A stretch of DNA of 33,059 bases from an uncultured Clostridium sp. Lineage in GTDB: Bacteria > Bacillota > Clostridia > TANB77 > CAG-465. The first letter of the stretch is position 1, and each line of letters begins with the position of its first letter. The stretch lies in assembly GCA_948470565.1 (NCBI GenBank), contig CAOKPF010000017.1, forward strand, positions 1 to 33,059, read 5' to 3'. A model generated the notes under the pieces. That model was not told the DNA's origin. It ran no database searches and saw nothing but the letters and a program-made list of their open reading frames with translations. Positions 8,329 through 15,724 of this stretch are shown here, in pieces. A program made the position numbers and the translations under genes.

Positions 8329-8415
8329 TTTTTGCATTTTTTATAGATATCAGATGTAATATTTTTGCATTTTTTATAGATACATTATTAAAAAATTTTG
8401 CATTTTTGACAGATA
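8329..8415. repeat. Three direct repeats at 33-bp spacing between divergent promoters
   Basis: TTTTTGCATTTTTTATAGATA occurs at 8329-8349 in a 21-base form, again identically at 8362-8382, and as a diverged copy at 8396-8415. The GCAT core recurs at 8334, 8367 and 8400, so the period is exactly 33 bases. The array fills the gap between the -35 boxes of the two divergent promoters and is a likely operator. Confidence 0.8.
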
Positions 8416-8426
8416 AATAAAAATAC

Positions 8427-8455
8427 TTTACATACTTGAAAATACATGATATAAT
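8427..8455 (+). promoter_or_regulatory. Promoter of the Sm-like gene
   Basis: TTTACA (8427-8432), a 17-base spacer and TATAAT (8450-8455) with the TGA extension typical of extended -10 promoters. It leaves a leader of about 75 bases, which contains a TGTCGAA (8477-8483) resembling a Spo0A core site. Confidence 0.82.
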
Positions 8456-8580
8456 TTCTTTGTTTTAAAATATTAATGTCGAACAATAAAAAATTAATTA
8501 CGTGTTTATGACTAACTTATAGGAGGTGTGGGGATATAAATTATTATATATTCTTTATCATAATAATATTTATTTTATTA

Positions 8581-8847
8581 ATGAATAGTAGAAAAAATAA
8601 ACTTTATTATAGTATAATAAAAAGGAAAAAAGAGGGGAGGAAAAGGAATATGCCAACAGAGCTAATAAAAGAATTTATAGGTAAAGTTTGTACTGTATCA
8701 TTATTTAATGATTCATTTGGCGTTACTGGCAAAATTGTATCAGTAGAGGGAAATTGGTTAAAAGTTGAAGAGAAAAATGGTAGTCGAATTATAAATGGAG
8801 ATATGATTAGAGATATAAAGATTATGCCTGAAAAGTATCAGAAATAG
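8581..8847 (+). CDS. Small Sm-like fold protein, possibly with an N-terminal membrane anchor
   Basis: The last 65 residues (from Met at 8650) read as a small beta-barrel: IGKVCTVSLFNDSFGVTGKI, then VEGNWLKVEEKNGSRIINGD and MIRDIKIM, similar to clostridial Sm/LSm-like proteins. The start is unclear. ATG 8650 has GGGAGG nine bases upstream. ATG 8581, used here, lacks a site. The frame stays open back to a strong AGGAGG at 8521-8526, and reading from 8536 adds a hydrophobic stretch followed by a basic RKNK...RKKEGRKR, which looks like a real membrane anchor; but the first codon would be ATA. Function unknown; nucleic-acid or membrane-surface binding is a guess from the fold. Confidence 0.65.
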   Translation: MNSRKNKLYYSIIKRKKEGRKRNMPTELIKEFIGKVCTVSLFNDSFGVTGKIVSVEGNWLKVEEKNGSRIINGDMIRDIKIMPEKYQK

Positions 8848-8925
8848 TATAATAGAGAATACTAAATATATGAATATTCTTTGTATAAAAATTAAAGTTG
8901 TAAAAAATCATATTATTATAATCCA

Positions 8926-8970
8926 ATAACAAAAAAACATTGATTTACATATGTATTTTCAATGTTTTTA
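8926..8970 (+). terminator. Terminator after the Sm-like gene; copy 2 of the hairpin repeat
   Basis: AAAAACATTGA (8933-8943) and TCAATGTTTTT (8959-8969) form an 11-bp stem. It shares ATAACAAAAAAACATTGA and most of the rest with 6906-6950, in the same orientation. Confidence 0.75.
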
Positions 8971-9114
8971 TTCTCTATTATATAAAAATTTCTTTGATTG
9001 TTTTAAAGTTATTGAGATGTATTCTTTTTTTATTATTTATTTTACTGTTCTAATTTATATATTAAGCTGTAAATGTTTATTTAATAGAATGACTTTTATA
9101 TAAAATATAAATTT

Positions 9115-9606
9115 TTATGGAGTAGCAGTAATTCCACTTAAGCCACTAACTAAATCCCATTTATTTTTAGTGTATGTACATTTGTATTTCTGGCTAGTAA
9201 CGCCACTATTTGGTATATAGCAATTTACAGTTATATCTATTTTTCTTTTTGATCTTTTATACGTATTAAGTGTAATAGCTATTCCATCTGCATTATATGG
9301 TATTTTATTAATATTTGCAAGTCTTGCATTATCATTGTATTTTTTTAGGTAAGTTAGTATTTCATTTTTTGAATTAGTTGAAAGTTGTTTTCCTGTTAAA
9401 GGATCAAAAAGGGAAGATTTATCAAATTCAATATAATTGTAATTATTGTTAGATATATTCATATCAATTGAATTATTAATTAAATCCTTATATAAATTTA
9501 TAGCTGCTATTTCATTTCCTTTTATATAATAGATGTAATAATATGATATAAATATCGAAATTGTAATTAAAATAATAACAATTAAGAATAATATTTTTTT
9601 ACTCAT
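9115..9606 (-). CDS. Hypothetical protein with N-terminal membrane anchor
   Basis: Unrecognised 163-aa protein. Residues 5-29 form one strong hydrophobic segment preceded by lysines, so it is a signal anchor or uncleaved signal; there is no lipobox Cys. The remaining ~130 residues are outside the cell if the usual topology holds and contain two Cys (VNCYIP and YKCTYT) that could form a disulfide, in a beta-rich, NTF2-like or lipoprotein-like pattern. AAGGAG precedes ATG 9606, and a TTGAAA-17-TATAAT promoter lies upstream. It stands alone and is transcribed away from the FGE-like gene. Confidence 0.75.
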   Translation of the reverse strand: MSKKILFLIVIILITISIFISYYYIYYIKGNEIAAINLYKDLINNSIDMNISNNNYNYIEFDKSSLFDPLTGKQLSTNSKNEILTYLKKYNDNARLANINKIPYNADGIAITLNTYKRSKRKIDITVNCYIPNSGVTSQKYKCTYTKNKWDLVSGLSGITATP

Positions 9607-9628
9607 ATAATCTCCTTAAACTACATTT

Positions 9629-9657
9629 ATTATATGTTATTTTTAGTAAATTTTCAA
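9629..9657 (-). promoter_or_regulatory. Promoter of the leftward hypothetical gene
   Basis: On the - strand, TTGAAA (9657-9652), 17 bases, then TATAAT (9634-9629), about 20 bases before the AAGGAG site. Confidence 0.75.
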
Positions 9658-9686
9658 TATTTGAATTTGCATTATAGAATTTAATA

Positions 9687-9715
9687 TTTACACTTTAGTA
9701 TATAAATGATATAAT
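9687..9715 (+). promoter_or_regulatory. Promoter of the FGE-like gene
   Basis: TTTACA (9687-9692), 17 bases, TATAAT (9710-9715) preceded by TGA (extended -10). A leader of about 45 bases leads to GGAGGG. Confidence 0.82.
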
Positions 9716-9768
9716 TTTTATATATTTTTTACACTATAATTTTTTATATGCAATTTTTGGAGGGAGTT

Positions 9769-11217
9769 ATGAAGAAAAAATATGTTATATTCATCGTGAT
9801 TTTTGTATTACTTGTATTTTTTATATCATTATTTTTAGCTGTATTATTCTTTAGAGGAGATTTAAATTATATAATTAGAGGTAATAAGTTTATTTCTGCA
9901 GAAAAAAGTAGTGTCATTAAAAGTATTGAAAATAATATTAATAATTATGAAATACTAACTACATTTTATGTAGATGATAAAGAATATCCAATATTTGTAA
10001 TTTTAAATGAAGAAGAAATAAAAGAGTTTATAAATATAGCTAATAATATGAGAATAAAAGCAATTAGAGCAAATGATATAAAATATGGAAGTGAGTATGA
10101 ATTTAATATTACTAATATAAATACTGGTAAAACAACAAAGTTTGCATTAAATAAATCACAGTTATATATTTCAAATTATGAGGTATATGAAACTGAGGAA
10201 GATTATAGAACTATGTTTAGTGACTTTCTTGAAAGAATTGCTAATAATGAATTTATTTCAGTGAATGATACAATTAGTAGGTACAATAATCCAACTATAC
10301 CTGATGGATTTAAGGCGGTAGAGACAAATAATGCAAGTTGGGATTTAGATAATCAAGGTGTACCTAAAGGCTGGAATGATGGCTTGGTTATAGAAGATAG
10401 TAATGGAAATCAATTTGTTTGGGTGCCATGTACAAAAGATGGTGAAAATGGTAGTATTAGATATGGGCGTTATGTGTTAGACAGTGAAAATGATGAGTTT
10501 GTTTATTTGCAAAATAATGTATTTAAGTATCCTACATCAGATTGGAGATATTGTGAAATAAATGCTATAAATAGAGAGGTTTTAGCGAGTATAGAAAAAT
10601 ATCAAGGTTTTTATATTGGCAGATATGAGGCTGGTATAGAAAATGCAGTCGCAGATGAAACACCATACATATATCAGTCAGAAGATTATACACCTTGGGA
10701 AAATGAAGAACTTGTTATAAAAAAAGGTGCATATGTTTGGAACTATATTAATATTAGCAAATCAATAGAATTGGCAAAGAAATTTTGTAATAATGATACA
10801 GTAAAAAGTTATCTTATGACATCAAATTGTTATGATACCACTATAAAATGGATATATGAAACTAAAAAGGATATAATATTAAATAGTGAAAAATATGGAA
10901 ATTACAATGTTGTATTAGAAGATGAAAATAAAAAATATTCGACATTTAAAACAGGTTTAGAAGAAAGATATTGTATAAAAAATATTTATGATATTGCTGG
11001 AAATGCAAAAGAATATACAACAGAAGTTTCTAGTAATGAAAAAATCCCATATTCTAATTATTATAAATATAGTTACGGAGTTATAAGAGATGGTCTATTA
11101 GAACAAAATGGTGATAAGTATGATAATGTTAATAGCTTAATTACTAGAATACCAGAAGTTAATACATACTTTACATCAGCTAATGTTGGATTTAGAGTGA
11201 TATTGATATTAAAATAG
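9769..11217 (+). CDS. Membrane-anchored protein with formylglycine-generating-enzyme-like (SUMF1) domain
   Basis: 482-aa protein. Residues 4-27 form a membrane anchor; residues about 40-170 form an unrecognised extracytoplasmic region; from about 190 to the end the SUMF1/FGE-sulfatase fold is recognisable by FVWVP, GFYIGRYEAG, NIYDIAGNAKEYT (in place of the usual GNVWEW) and the closing VGFRVIL. The catalytic Cys pair and Cu-binding context of true formylglycine-generating enzymes is not apparent, so a binding role is more likely than catalysis. Start ATG 9769 follows GGAGGG; the earlier in-frame ATG at 9748 has none. Clostridial genomes often carry several such proteins. No sulfatase gene is nearby. 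Confidence 0.8.
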   Translation: MKKKYVIFIVIFVLLVFFISLFLAVLFFRGDLNYIIRGNKFISAEKSSVIKSIENNINNYEILTTFYVDDKEYPIFVILNEEEIKEFINIANNMRIKAIRANDIKYGSEYEFNITNINTGKTTKFALNKSQLYISNYEVYETEEDYRTMFSDFLERIANNEFISVNDTISRYNNPTIPDGFKAVETNNASWDLDNQGVPKGWNDGLVIEDSNGNQFVWVPCTKDGENGSIRYGRYVLDSENDEFVYLQNNVFKYPTSDWRYCEINAINREVLASIEKYQGFYIGRYEAGIENAVADETPYIYQSEDYTPWENEELVIKKGAYVWNYINISKSIELAKKFCNNDTVKSYLMTSNCYDTTIKWIYETKKDIILNSEKYGNYNVVLEDENKKYSTFKTGLEERYCIKNIYDIAGNAKEYTTEVSSNEKIPYSNYYKYSYGVIRDGLLEQNGDKYDNVNSLITRIPEVNTYFTSANVGFRVILILK

Positions 11218-11490
11218 ATGATTAGTAAAAAATGTACGATTTAATTTTTAATATTTTAATGGATTAATAATACTATATTTTTATTGAAATTAATAGGAAA
11301 AAAATTAAAACTAATTTCTTAGTACAATAAATAAAATTTGATGTAAAGTCCATAAGATAATATAAAAGTAAGGAATATATATACCTTTTAAGAAGTACTT
11401 GTACTAAGCTTTTATAGTGTGTATTAAAAGTCATAACTATGTTTTGGGATAATTATTGTATATTTTTTGTATAATATATCATAATATATA
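11218..11490. other. Intergenic stretch without a clear gene
   Basis: No coding frame of note. It holds TAGTACAATAAAT at 11320-11332 followed by TTGATG (11338-11343), 17 bases and TATAAA (11361-11366), a weak promoter-like site resembling the ankyrin-gene promoter region at 12082-12129. Nothing convincing is transcribed from it. Confidence 0.4.
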
Positions 11491-11519
11491 TTGACGTACG
11501 TAATTACGTATGGTATAAT
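11491..11519 (+). promoter_or_regulatory. Toxin-antitoxin promoter with operator palindrome in its spacer
   Basis: TTGACG (11491-11496) and TATAAT (11514-11519, with TGG extension) are 17 bases apart. The first 14 spacer bases, TACGTAATTACGTA (11497-11510), are a perfect palindrome. Such placement is typical of autoregulation, in which the antitoxin, alone or with toxin, blocks RNA polymerase. Confidence 0.85.
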
Positions 11520-11545
11520 TAATATAGAAAGTGAGGTGCTATATA

Positions 11546-11794
11546 ATGACTAATGTAAATATAACTAATTTCAGGAAAAATATATATAATCTGATAGAAC
11601 AAACAATAAAATATAATGAACCAATAAATATTGTAACACAGAAAGGTAATGCTATCATATTGTCCGAAAGTGATTATAATAATTTAATGGAAACATTGTA
11701 TATATCTTCTATGCCAAAATTAAAAGAGGATATATTAAAAGGTTTAAAAGAAGATATAAAAGATTGTGTGAATGAAGATGAGGTGGAGTGGTAG
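11546..11794 (+). CDS. Antitoxin of the Phd/YefM family
   Basis: 82-aa protein of the Phd/YefM antitoxin family: N-terminal DNA-binding part (TNFRKNIYNLIEQ, then PINIVTQKGNAIILSESDYNNLMETLYI) and an acidic C-terminal tail that in relatives wraps the toxin. Start ATG 11546 follows GAGGTG; an in-frame GTG at 11531 would be inside that site. It lies one base before the toxin reading frame and has a palindromic operator in its own promoter. The pair fits YefM/YoeB. The gene is intact while its toxin partner is frameshifted. Confidence 0.88.
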   Translation: MTNVNITNFRKNIYNLIEQTIKYNEPINIVTQKGNAIILSESDYNNLMETLYISSMPKLKEDILKGLKEDIKDCVNEDEVEW

Positions 11795-11795
11795 A

Positions 11796-12063
11796 ATGTA
11801 CAATATAGTGTATAGAAAGCAAGTACTGAAAGATATACCAAAATTAAAATCATCTCGGTTTAAGCCAAAAAGTTAAAGAATTAGTTGAAGTAATAAAGAA
11901 AAATCCTTTTCAAAATCCACCACCTTATGAAAAACTTATAGGAGATTTACAAGGAGCATATTCAAGAAGGATAAATATACAACATAGATTAGTTTATCAA
12001 GTATTGGAGGAAGAAAAAATAATAAAAATAATTAGTGTATGGTCTCATTATGATAATATATAA
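11796..12063 (+). pseudogene. YoeB-like mRNA interferase toxin, frameshifted
   Basis: The frame from ATG 11796 gives MYNIVYRKQVLKDIPKLKSS and then runs off frame to a stop. Removing one base near 11850-11857 restores GLSQKVKELVEVIKKNPF, then PPPYEKLIGDLQGAYSRRIN, IQHRLVYQV and VWSHYDNI, ending at TAA 12061-12063. This is the YoeB pattern, including the Glu in PPPYEKL, the Arg residues and the C-terminal His-Tyr used for ribosome-dependent mRNA cleavage. Restored length is about 88 aa, the usual size. As read, the product is a 26-residue fragment without the catalytic part. Single-base sequencing error is the alternative. Confidence 0.85.
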
Positions 12064-12100
12064 TGAGATTTCTTAATTGTATAGTACAATAAATTGAAAC

Positions 12101-12129
12101 TTGACATAAAGAAAATATGGTAGTATAAT
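12101..12129 (+). promoter_or_regulatory. Promoter of the ankyrin-repeat gene
   Basis: TTGACA (12101-12106), 17 bases, TATAAT (12124-12129): a full consensus match, with a leader of about 60 bases to AAAGGAGG. Confidence 0.9.
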
Positions 12130-12195
12130 AACGCTGTATCAAAACTATTAAAATCTTCTAGATTATGAGGATTAAAAAGTTAAAGGAGGAATATT

Positions 12196-13050
12196 ATGGA
12201 AGATAGAACAATCAAATACGATGATTTGTTAAATATTGTACGGGGTATGAATAAAGATGAGCTTTTTTGTTTTTTCTTACGTGCCTGTGAAAATGAGAAC
12301 TTGCAAGTATGTCAATTATGTTTAGATGCTGGTGCTGATATTAATATGCGTTATCATGAAGATAGTTTACTAGAATGTTTAGTATTTAATAGAACATTAA
12401 CAATTAAGGTTGCAGACTGGCTTATTGAAAAAGGTGCCAATATGGATACTGGAATAAAAGATAATACACTTTTTACAAAAGCTTGTATGAATGGAAATTA
12501 TAATATTGCAAAATACTTTTTTAATAAAGGCGTAAAAGTTAACGAATATAAAAGTCACTGTGAAAGTGATTTAGACTGGGCCGTTTATGGTGGTAATATA
12601 GAGATAGTAAAATTTATATTAGACTTAGGAGTAGATATAGAAGCTTTTAATTATGAACCAAATAATCCATTTATAAGTGCACTAAAAAAGAAAAGAGCTG
12701 ATATAGTAGAATTATTTTTACAAAAAGGGGTATCACCTGATATTTATATTGGAGGTAATACGTTCCTTCATGAGGCAGTAGCAAATAATGATATAAATAG
12801 TGCACGTGTTTTGTTGAAATATAATGCACAAGTTAATGCTAAATTGAAAGCTCCTTGTTATATGATAAAAAAATATTTAGCTATAAATTCTATGGATATT
12901 GCAGTATTTAATAAAAATGAAGATATGCAAAAATTATTGTTAGAATTTGGCGGTATAGTCTCTAACAAAGATGAAAGAATAGAAGTATTATTAGGTTATT
13001 GTAATGATAATGAATTTGCAATGTTAATGAAAAAAATGTTGATTGAATAG
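12196..13050 (+). CDS. Ankyrin-repeat protein
   Basis: 284-aa cytosolic protein of about six ankyrin repeats, a fold used for protein-protein binding. Repeat signatures are visible as LCLDAGADIN, LIEKGANMDT, FFNKGVKVNE, AVYGGNIEIVKFILDLGVDI, LFLQKGVSPD and HEAVANNDINSARVLL..NAQVN. There is no signal peptide, membrane segment or enzymatic domain. AAAGGAGG precedes ATG 12196, and the gene has its own perfect promoter and a stem-loop after it. The base composition seems slightly less AT-rich than the neighbours. It lies next to a toxin-antitoxin remnant, so it may be part of an accessory island. Partner unknown. Confidence 0.88.
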   Translation: MEDRTIKYDDLLNIVRGMNKDELFCFFLRACENENLQVCQLCLDAGADINMRYHEDSLLECLVFNRTLTIKVADWLIEKGANMDTGIKDNTLFTKACMNGNYNIAKYFFNKGVKVNEYKSHCESDLDWAVYGGNIEIVKFILDLGVDIEAFNYEPNNPFISALKKKRADIVELFLQKGVSPDIYIGGNTFLHEAVANNDINSARVLLKYNAQVNAKLKAPCYMIKKYLAINSMDIAVFNKNEDMQKLLLEFGGIVSNKDERIEVLLGYCNDNEFAMLMKKMLIE

Positions 13051-13071
13051 TAACGTTTTTTAACTATTGAC

Positions 13072-13103
13072 AATGAGAGCATTTATTTTTAAGTGTTCTC
13101 ATT
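13072..13103 (+). terminator. Probable terminator after the ankyrin-repeat gene
   Basis: AATGAGAGCA and TGTTCTCATT form a 10-bp stem with one G-T pair and a 12-base loop. Only a weak T-run (ATTTAATT) follows. Confidence 0.55.
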
Positions 13104-13171
13104 ATTTAATTAATATATATAATTTTGGACATTTTGAATATTTGTATTTAATATAAATAAAATATTATTCA

Positions 13172-13230
13172 TGATAATCAAGTATAATTATAATGTAAAT
13201 TTAGTAAATGGTACATTTTGTTGATTATCA
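13172..13230. repeat. Separated inverted repeat upstream of the secretion operon
   Basis: TGATAATCAA (13172-13181) and TTGATTATCA (13221-13230) are perfect inverted copies 39 bases apart. They lie upstream of the operon promoter at 13268 and are candidate regulator half-sites. The rest of the gap between the ankyrin gene and 13385 shows nothing else. Confidence 0.55.
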
Positions 13231-13267
13231 CTTATATTGTAATTTATAGAAAAATATAAATTTTTTC

Positions 13268-13296
13268 TTGACATTCATAAAATACTGTGCTAATAT
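13268..13296 (+). promoter_or_regulatory. Promoter of the VirB4/Tad-like operon
   Basis: TTGACA (13268-13273), 17 bases, TAATAT (13291-13296) preceded by TGC (extended -10). The leader of about 80 bases ends in AGGAGG at 13374-13379. Confidence 0.8.
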
Positions 13297-13384
13297 ATTA
13301 GTACATTTTTTCAAATATTTTTTTCAAATTCATTTTACAAATCGTAAAATTTTCAAAATAAAATACAAAATGTAGGAGGTGGTA

Positions 13385-13918
13385 ATTTTTAAGAAGAATA
13401 CATATAAAGATATATTTGAGTTATACAATATACAAAAAATAACTGATGAATGTATAGAGGTTTGTATAAATAAAATAAAGAAAAAAGTATATATATATGA
13501 GATTTCCCCTATAACTATACTTAACATATCTGATGAAATAGTGTCTAATATAACTAATATATACACAGAATTTTTAAGAGAATTAGAAATTGAATTTCAA
13601 ATACTAGTATCAAATCAAAAATTAGATGTAGAAAAATACATTCAAGATTTTATGCAATTTATAGATATAGACAAAAATATGAGTGAAATATATGTAGAAT
13701 ATATAGAAGATATAAAAAAGAAATTATATGATGAACAATTATATAACACTAAATATTATATAATTACATATATAAAGAATACAAGCATTAAAAAAGAAAA
13801 GGAGATAATGGCAACACTATGTAAGCTAAAACAAATAGGTTGTAACGTAAAAAGAATAATCGGAAGAAACAATTTGTTAAAAATAATGTATAACTCTATA
13901 AACAAAGAATTTATTTGA
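13385..13918 (+). CDS. TraC-like type IV secretion accessory protein
   Basis: About 177 aa, first gene of the secretion operon. Phrases such as YIYEISPITILNISDEIVSN, IYTEFLRELEIEFQILVSNQ and VEKYIQDF resemble TraC-like proteins, related to the N-terminal domain of VirB4 ATPases, that precede virB4 in Gram-positive and other type IV secretion loci. The start is unusual: AGGAGG ends at 13379, and the only suitably placed in-frame codon is ATT at 13385; a GTG at 13379 would overlap the binding site. Probably cytosolic or membrane-associated and a partner of the VirB4 ATPase encoded nine bases on. Family assignment is by pattern only. Confidence 0.65.
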   Translation: MFKKNTYKDIFELYNIQKITDECIEVCINKIKKKVYIYEISPITILNISDEIVSNITNIYTEFLRELEIEFQILVSNQKLDVEKYIQDFMQFIDIDKNMSEIYVEYIEDIKKKLYDEQLYNTKYYIITYIKNTSIKKEKEIMATLCKLKQIGCNVKRIIGRNNLLKIMYNSINKEFI

Positions 13919-13927
13919 GGTGATAAA

Positions 13928-15724
13928 ATGCAAGATGAAAAATCTATAATACCATCATATATAGATAATACTAATTTTAGATATTTAAAAGTAGATAATA
14001 AATATATAGCAAGCATTATAATATCTGATTATCCTAGAGAAATTGACGTATTTGAATTTATAGAAGCTCTCTTAAACAATGTTTCTTATGATATGTCAAT
14101 GTATATTCAAAAACAAGATACAGCAAACATTCTAAAACAATTATCATATAGTATATCATCATCAGGTACAGAACTTAAAACTGCTAATGAAAATCAGCTT
14201 GATATAGATATATTAGATAGGTTAAAAGAAGATGCAAAAAGACTTAGAAGAGATATACAATTAAATAATGAAGAGGTATATTACTTAAACATATATATTA
14301 CGTTATATGATACAGATAAACAAAATTTATTAAATATTTTAAAAAGATTTCAAAGTAGACTTTATTCAAAATCAATTATTTCTAATATTGCTAATTTTAG
14401 GCATTTAGATTCATATATTTTAACTTTACCCTTAGTTAATTTTGAAAATAAATTATTGAAAAATTCATATAGAAATATCACAACCAGTACACTTAGTAAT
14501 TTTTTCCCATTTTATACCAAAACAATATTTGACAAATATGGCGTTATATTTGGATATACATTAAATGAAAATAGAATGTGTAGTATAGATATATTTAATG
14601 AAAAGTATCTAAATGCAAATATGTGTATTTTTGGTAGTAGTGGTTCAGGCAAATCATATTTTACTAAGGTACATATTATAAGAGAGTTTTTGTTGGGGAA
14701 ACATCAATATATTTTTGATCCTGAGGGAGAATATGTAAATATAGCAAAGAGATTAAATTCACATAGTATTTCATTTAAAGATAAAAGTACTAATAAATAT
14801 ATAAACATATTGCAAATTACACAAGTAGATATAAAAGTTTATGGGGAAAATGTAATTTTTGAGTGTATAGAAAATAGTACCAAGTTTTTAGCCCAGTTAT
14901 GCTGTATTCAAAATGAAGGATATATTCAGGAATTAAAACTAGGAATAAAAAAAGCATATGAGTATAAAGGTATTAGTACTATAAATGATTTATACTTAGA
15001 AGAAGAAGGAGAGAAGATTTTTTTAGATAAAAAACTAAAGGGTGCTAAATATTATCCAAATTTATATGATATGATGGAAAATATTACTTCAGAGAAATTA
15101 GTACATATTATAAAAGAAAATATTATAGATAAATATCCATGTTTAACCCAAAATACAAATGTGGATATATATTCAAAATTATTTGTATATGATTTATCTG
15201 ATATTAGTACATATGATGCTGTAATTTTTATAAAATTCTTTTTGAATAAAATAGAACAGAAATTAAAACTGGAAAAAAACTCGATAAGTGAAAATAATGT
15301 AGGTATTAACACATTGATATACTTTGACGAAATATGGAAATATATTAGCATGAAAGGAAAATTTAATCTATCTGAAAAGATATTTTCAATGTTTAAAACT
15401 ATAAGAAAATATAAGGCAGGCATTGTAGTAATAACACAAGATGTATCTGATTTTTTCTCATATGAGAATGGCAGTTATGGAAAAACTATACTAAATAATT
15501 CTTGTTTTAAATTGTTTTTCAAATTAGAATATTCTGATATAAAAGTATTAGATAAACTTAATATATTAAATTCATATGTTTATGAAAAAATATCATATCT
15601 TGGTAAAGGACAATTATTAATGATGTTTAAAAATAATATAGCATTGCTTAATGTAAAGGCAAATAGCTATGAAAATAATATTGTAGAGGAGGGAAAAAAT
15701 GAAATTAATAGTAGCACTAAATAA
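13928..15724 (+). CDS. VirB4-type conjugation/secretion ATPase
   Basis: 598-aa ATPase that in relatives energises assembly of or transport through a type IV secretion channel at the inner face of the membrane. The N-terminal ~200 residues match the VirB4/TraC N domain (including RLKEDAKRLRRDI and the NFRHLDSYILTLPL stretch). Walker A GSSGSGKS is at 236-243, followed by FDPEGEYVNIAKRL; Walker B LIYFDEIW has Asp467-Glu468; TQDVSDFF follows as in the family. GAGGTGATAAA precedes ATG 13928. Its 3' end overlaps the next gene by 26 bases. No relaxase, coupling protein, VirB6 or VirB8 is encoded in the window. Confidence 0.87.
   Translation: MQDEKSIIPSYIDNTNFRYLKVDNKYIASIIISDYPREIDVFEFIEALLNNVSYDMSMYIQKQDTANILKQLSYSISSSGTELKTANENQLDIDILDRLKEDAKRLRRDIQLNNEEVYYLNIYITLYDTDKQNLLNILKRFQSRLYSKSIISNIANFRHLDSYILTLPLVNFENKLLKNSYRNITTSTLSNFFPFYTKTIFDKYGVIFGYTLNENRMCSIDIFNEKYLNANMCIFGSSGSGKSYFTKVHIIREFLLGKHQYIFDPEGEYVNIAKRLNSHSISFKDKSTNKYINILQITQVDIKVYGENVIFECIENSTKFLAQLCCIQNEGYIQELKLGIKKAYEYKGISTINDLYLEEEGEKIFLDKKLKGAKYYPNLYDMMENITSEKLVHIIKENIIDKYPCLTQNTNVDIYSKLFVYDLSDISTYDAVIFIKFFLNKIEQKLKLEKNSISENNVGINTLIYFDEIWKYISMKGKFNLSEKIFSMFKTIRKYKAGIVVITQDVSDFFSYENGSYGKTILNNSCFKLFFKLEYSDIKVLDKLNILNSYVYEKISYLGKGQLLMMFKNNIALLNVKANSYENNIVEEGKNEINSSTK

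Noticed and set aside
8329-8415. Three regularly spaced repeats as a mini CRISPR array
   Set aside because: Only three copies, T-rich low-complexity repeats, intervals of about 12 bases that are far too short for spacers, and a perfect fit between two divergent promoters. An operator array explains it better.
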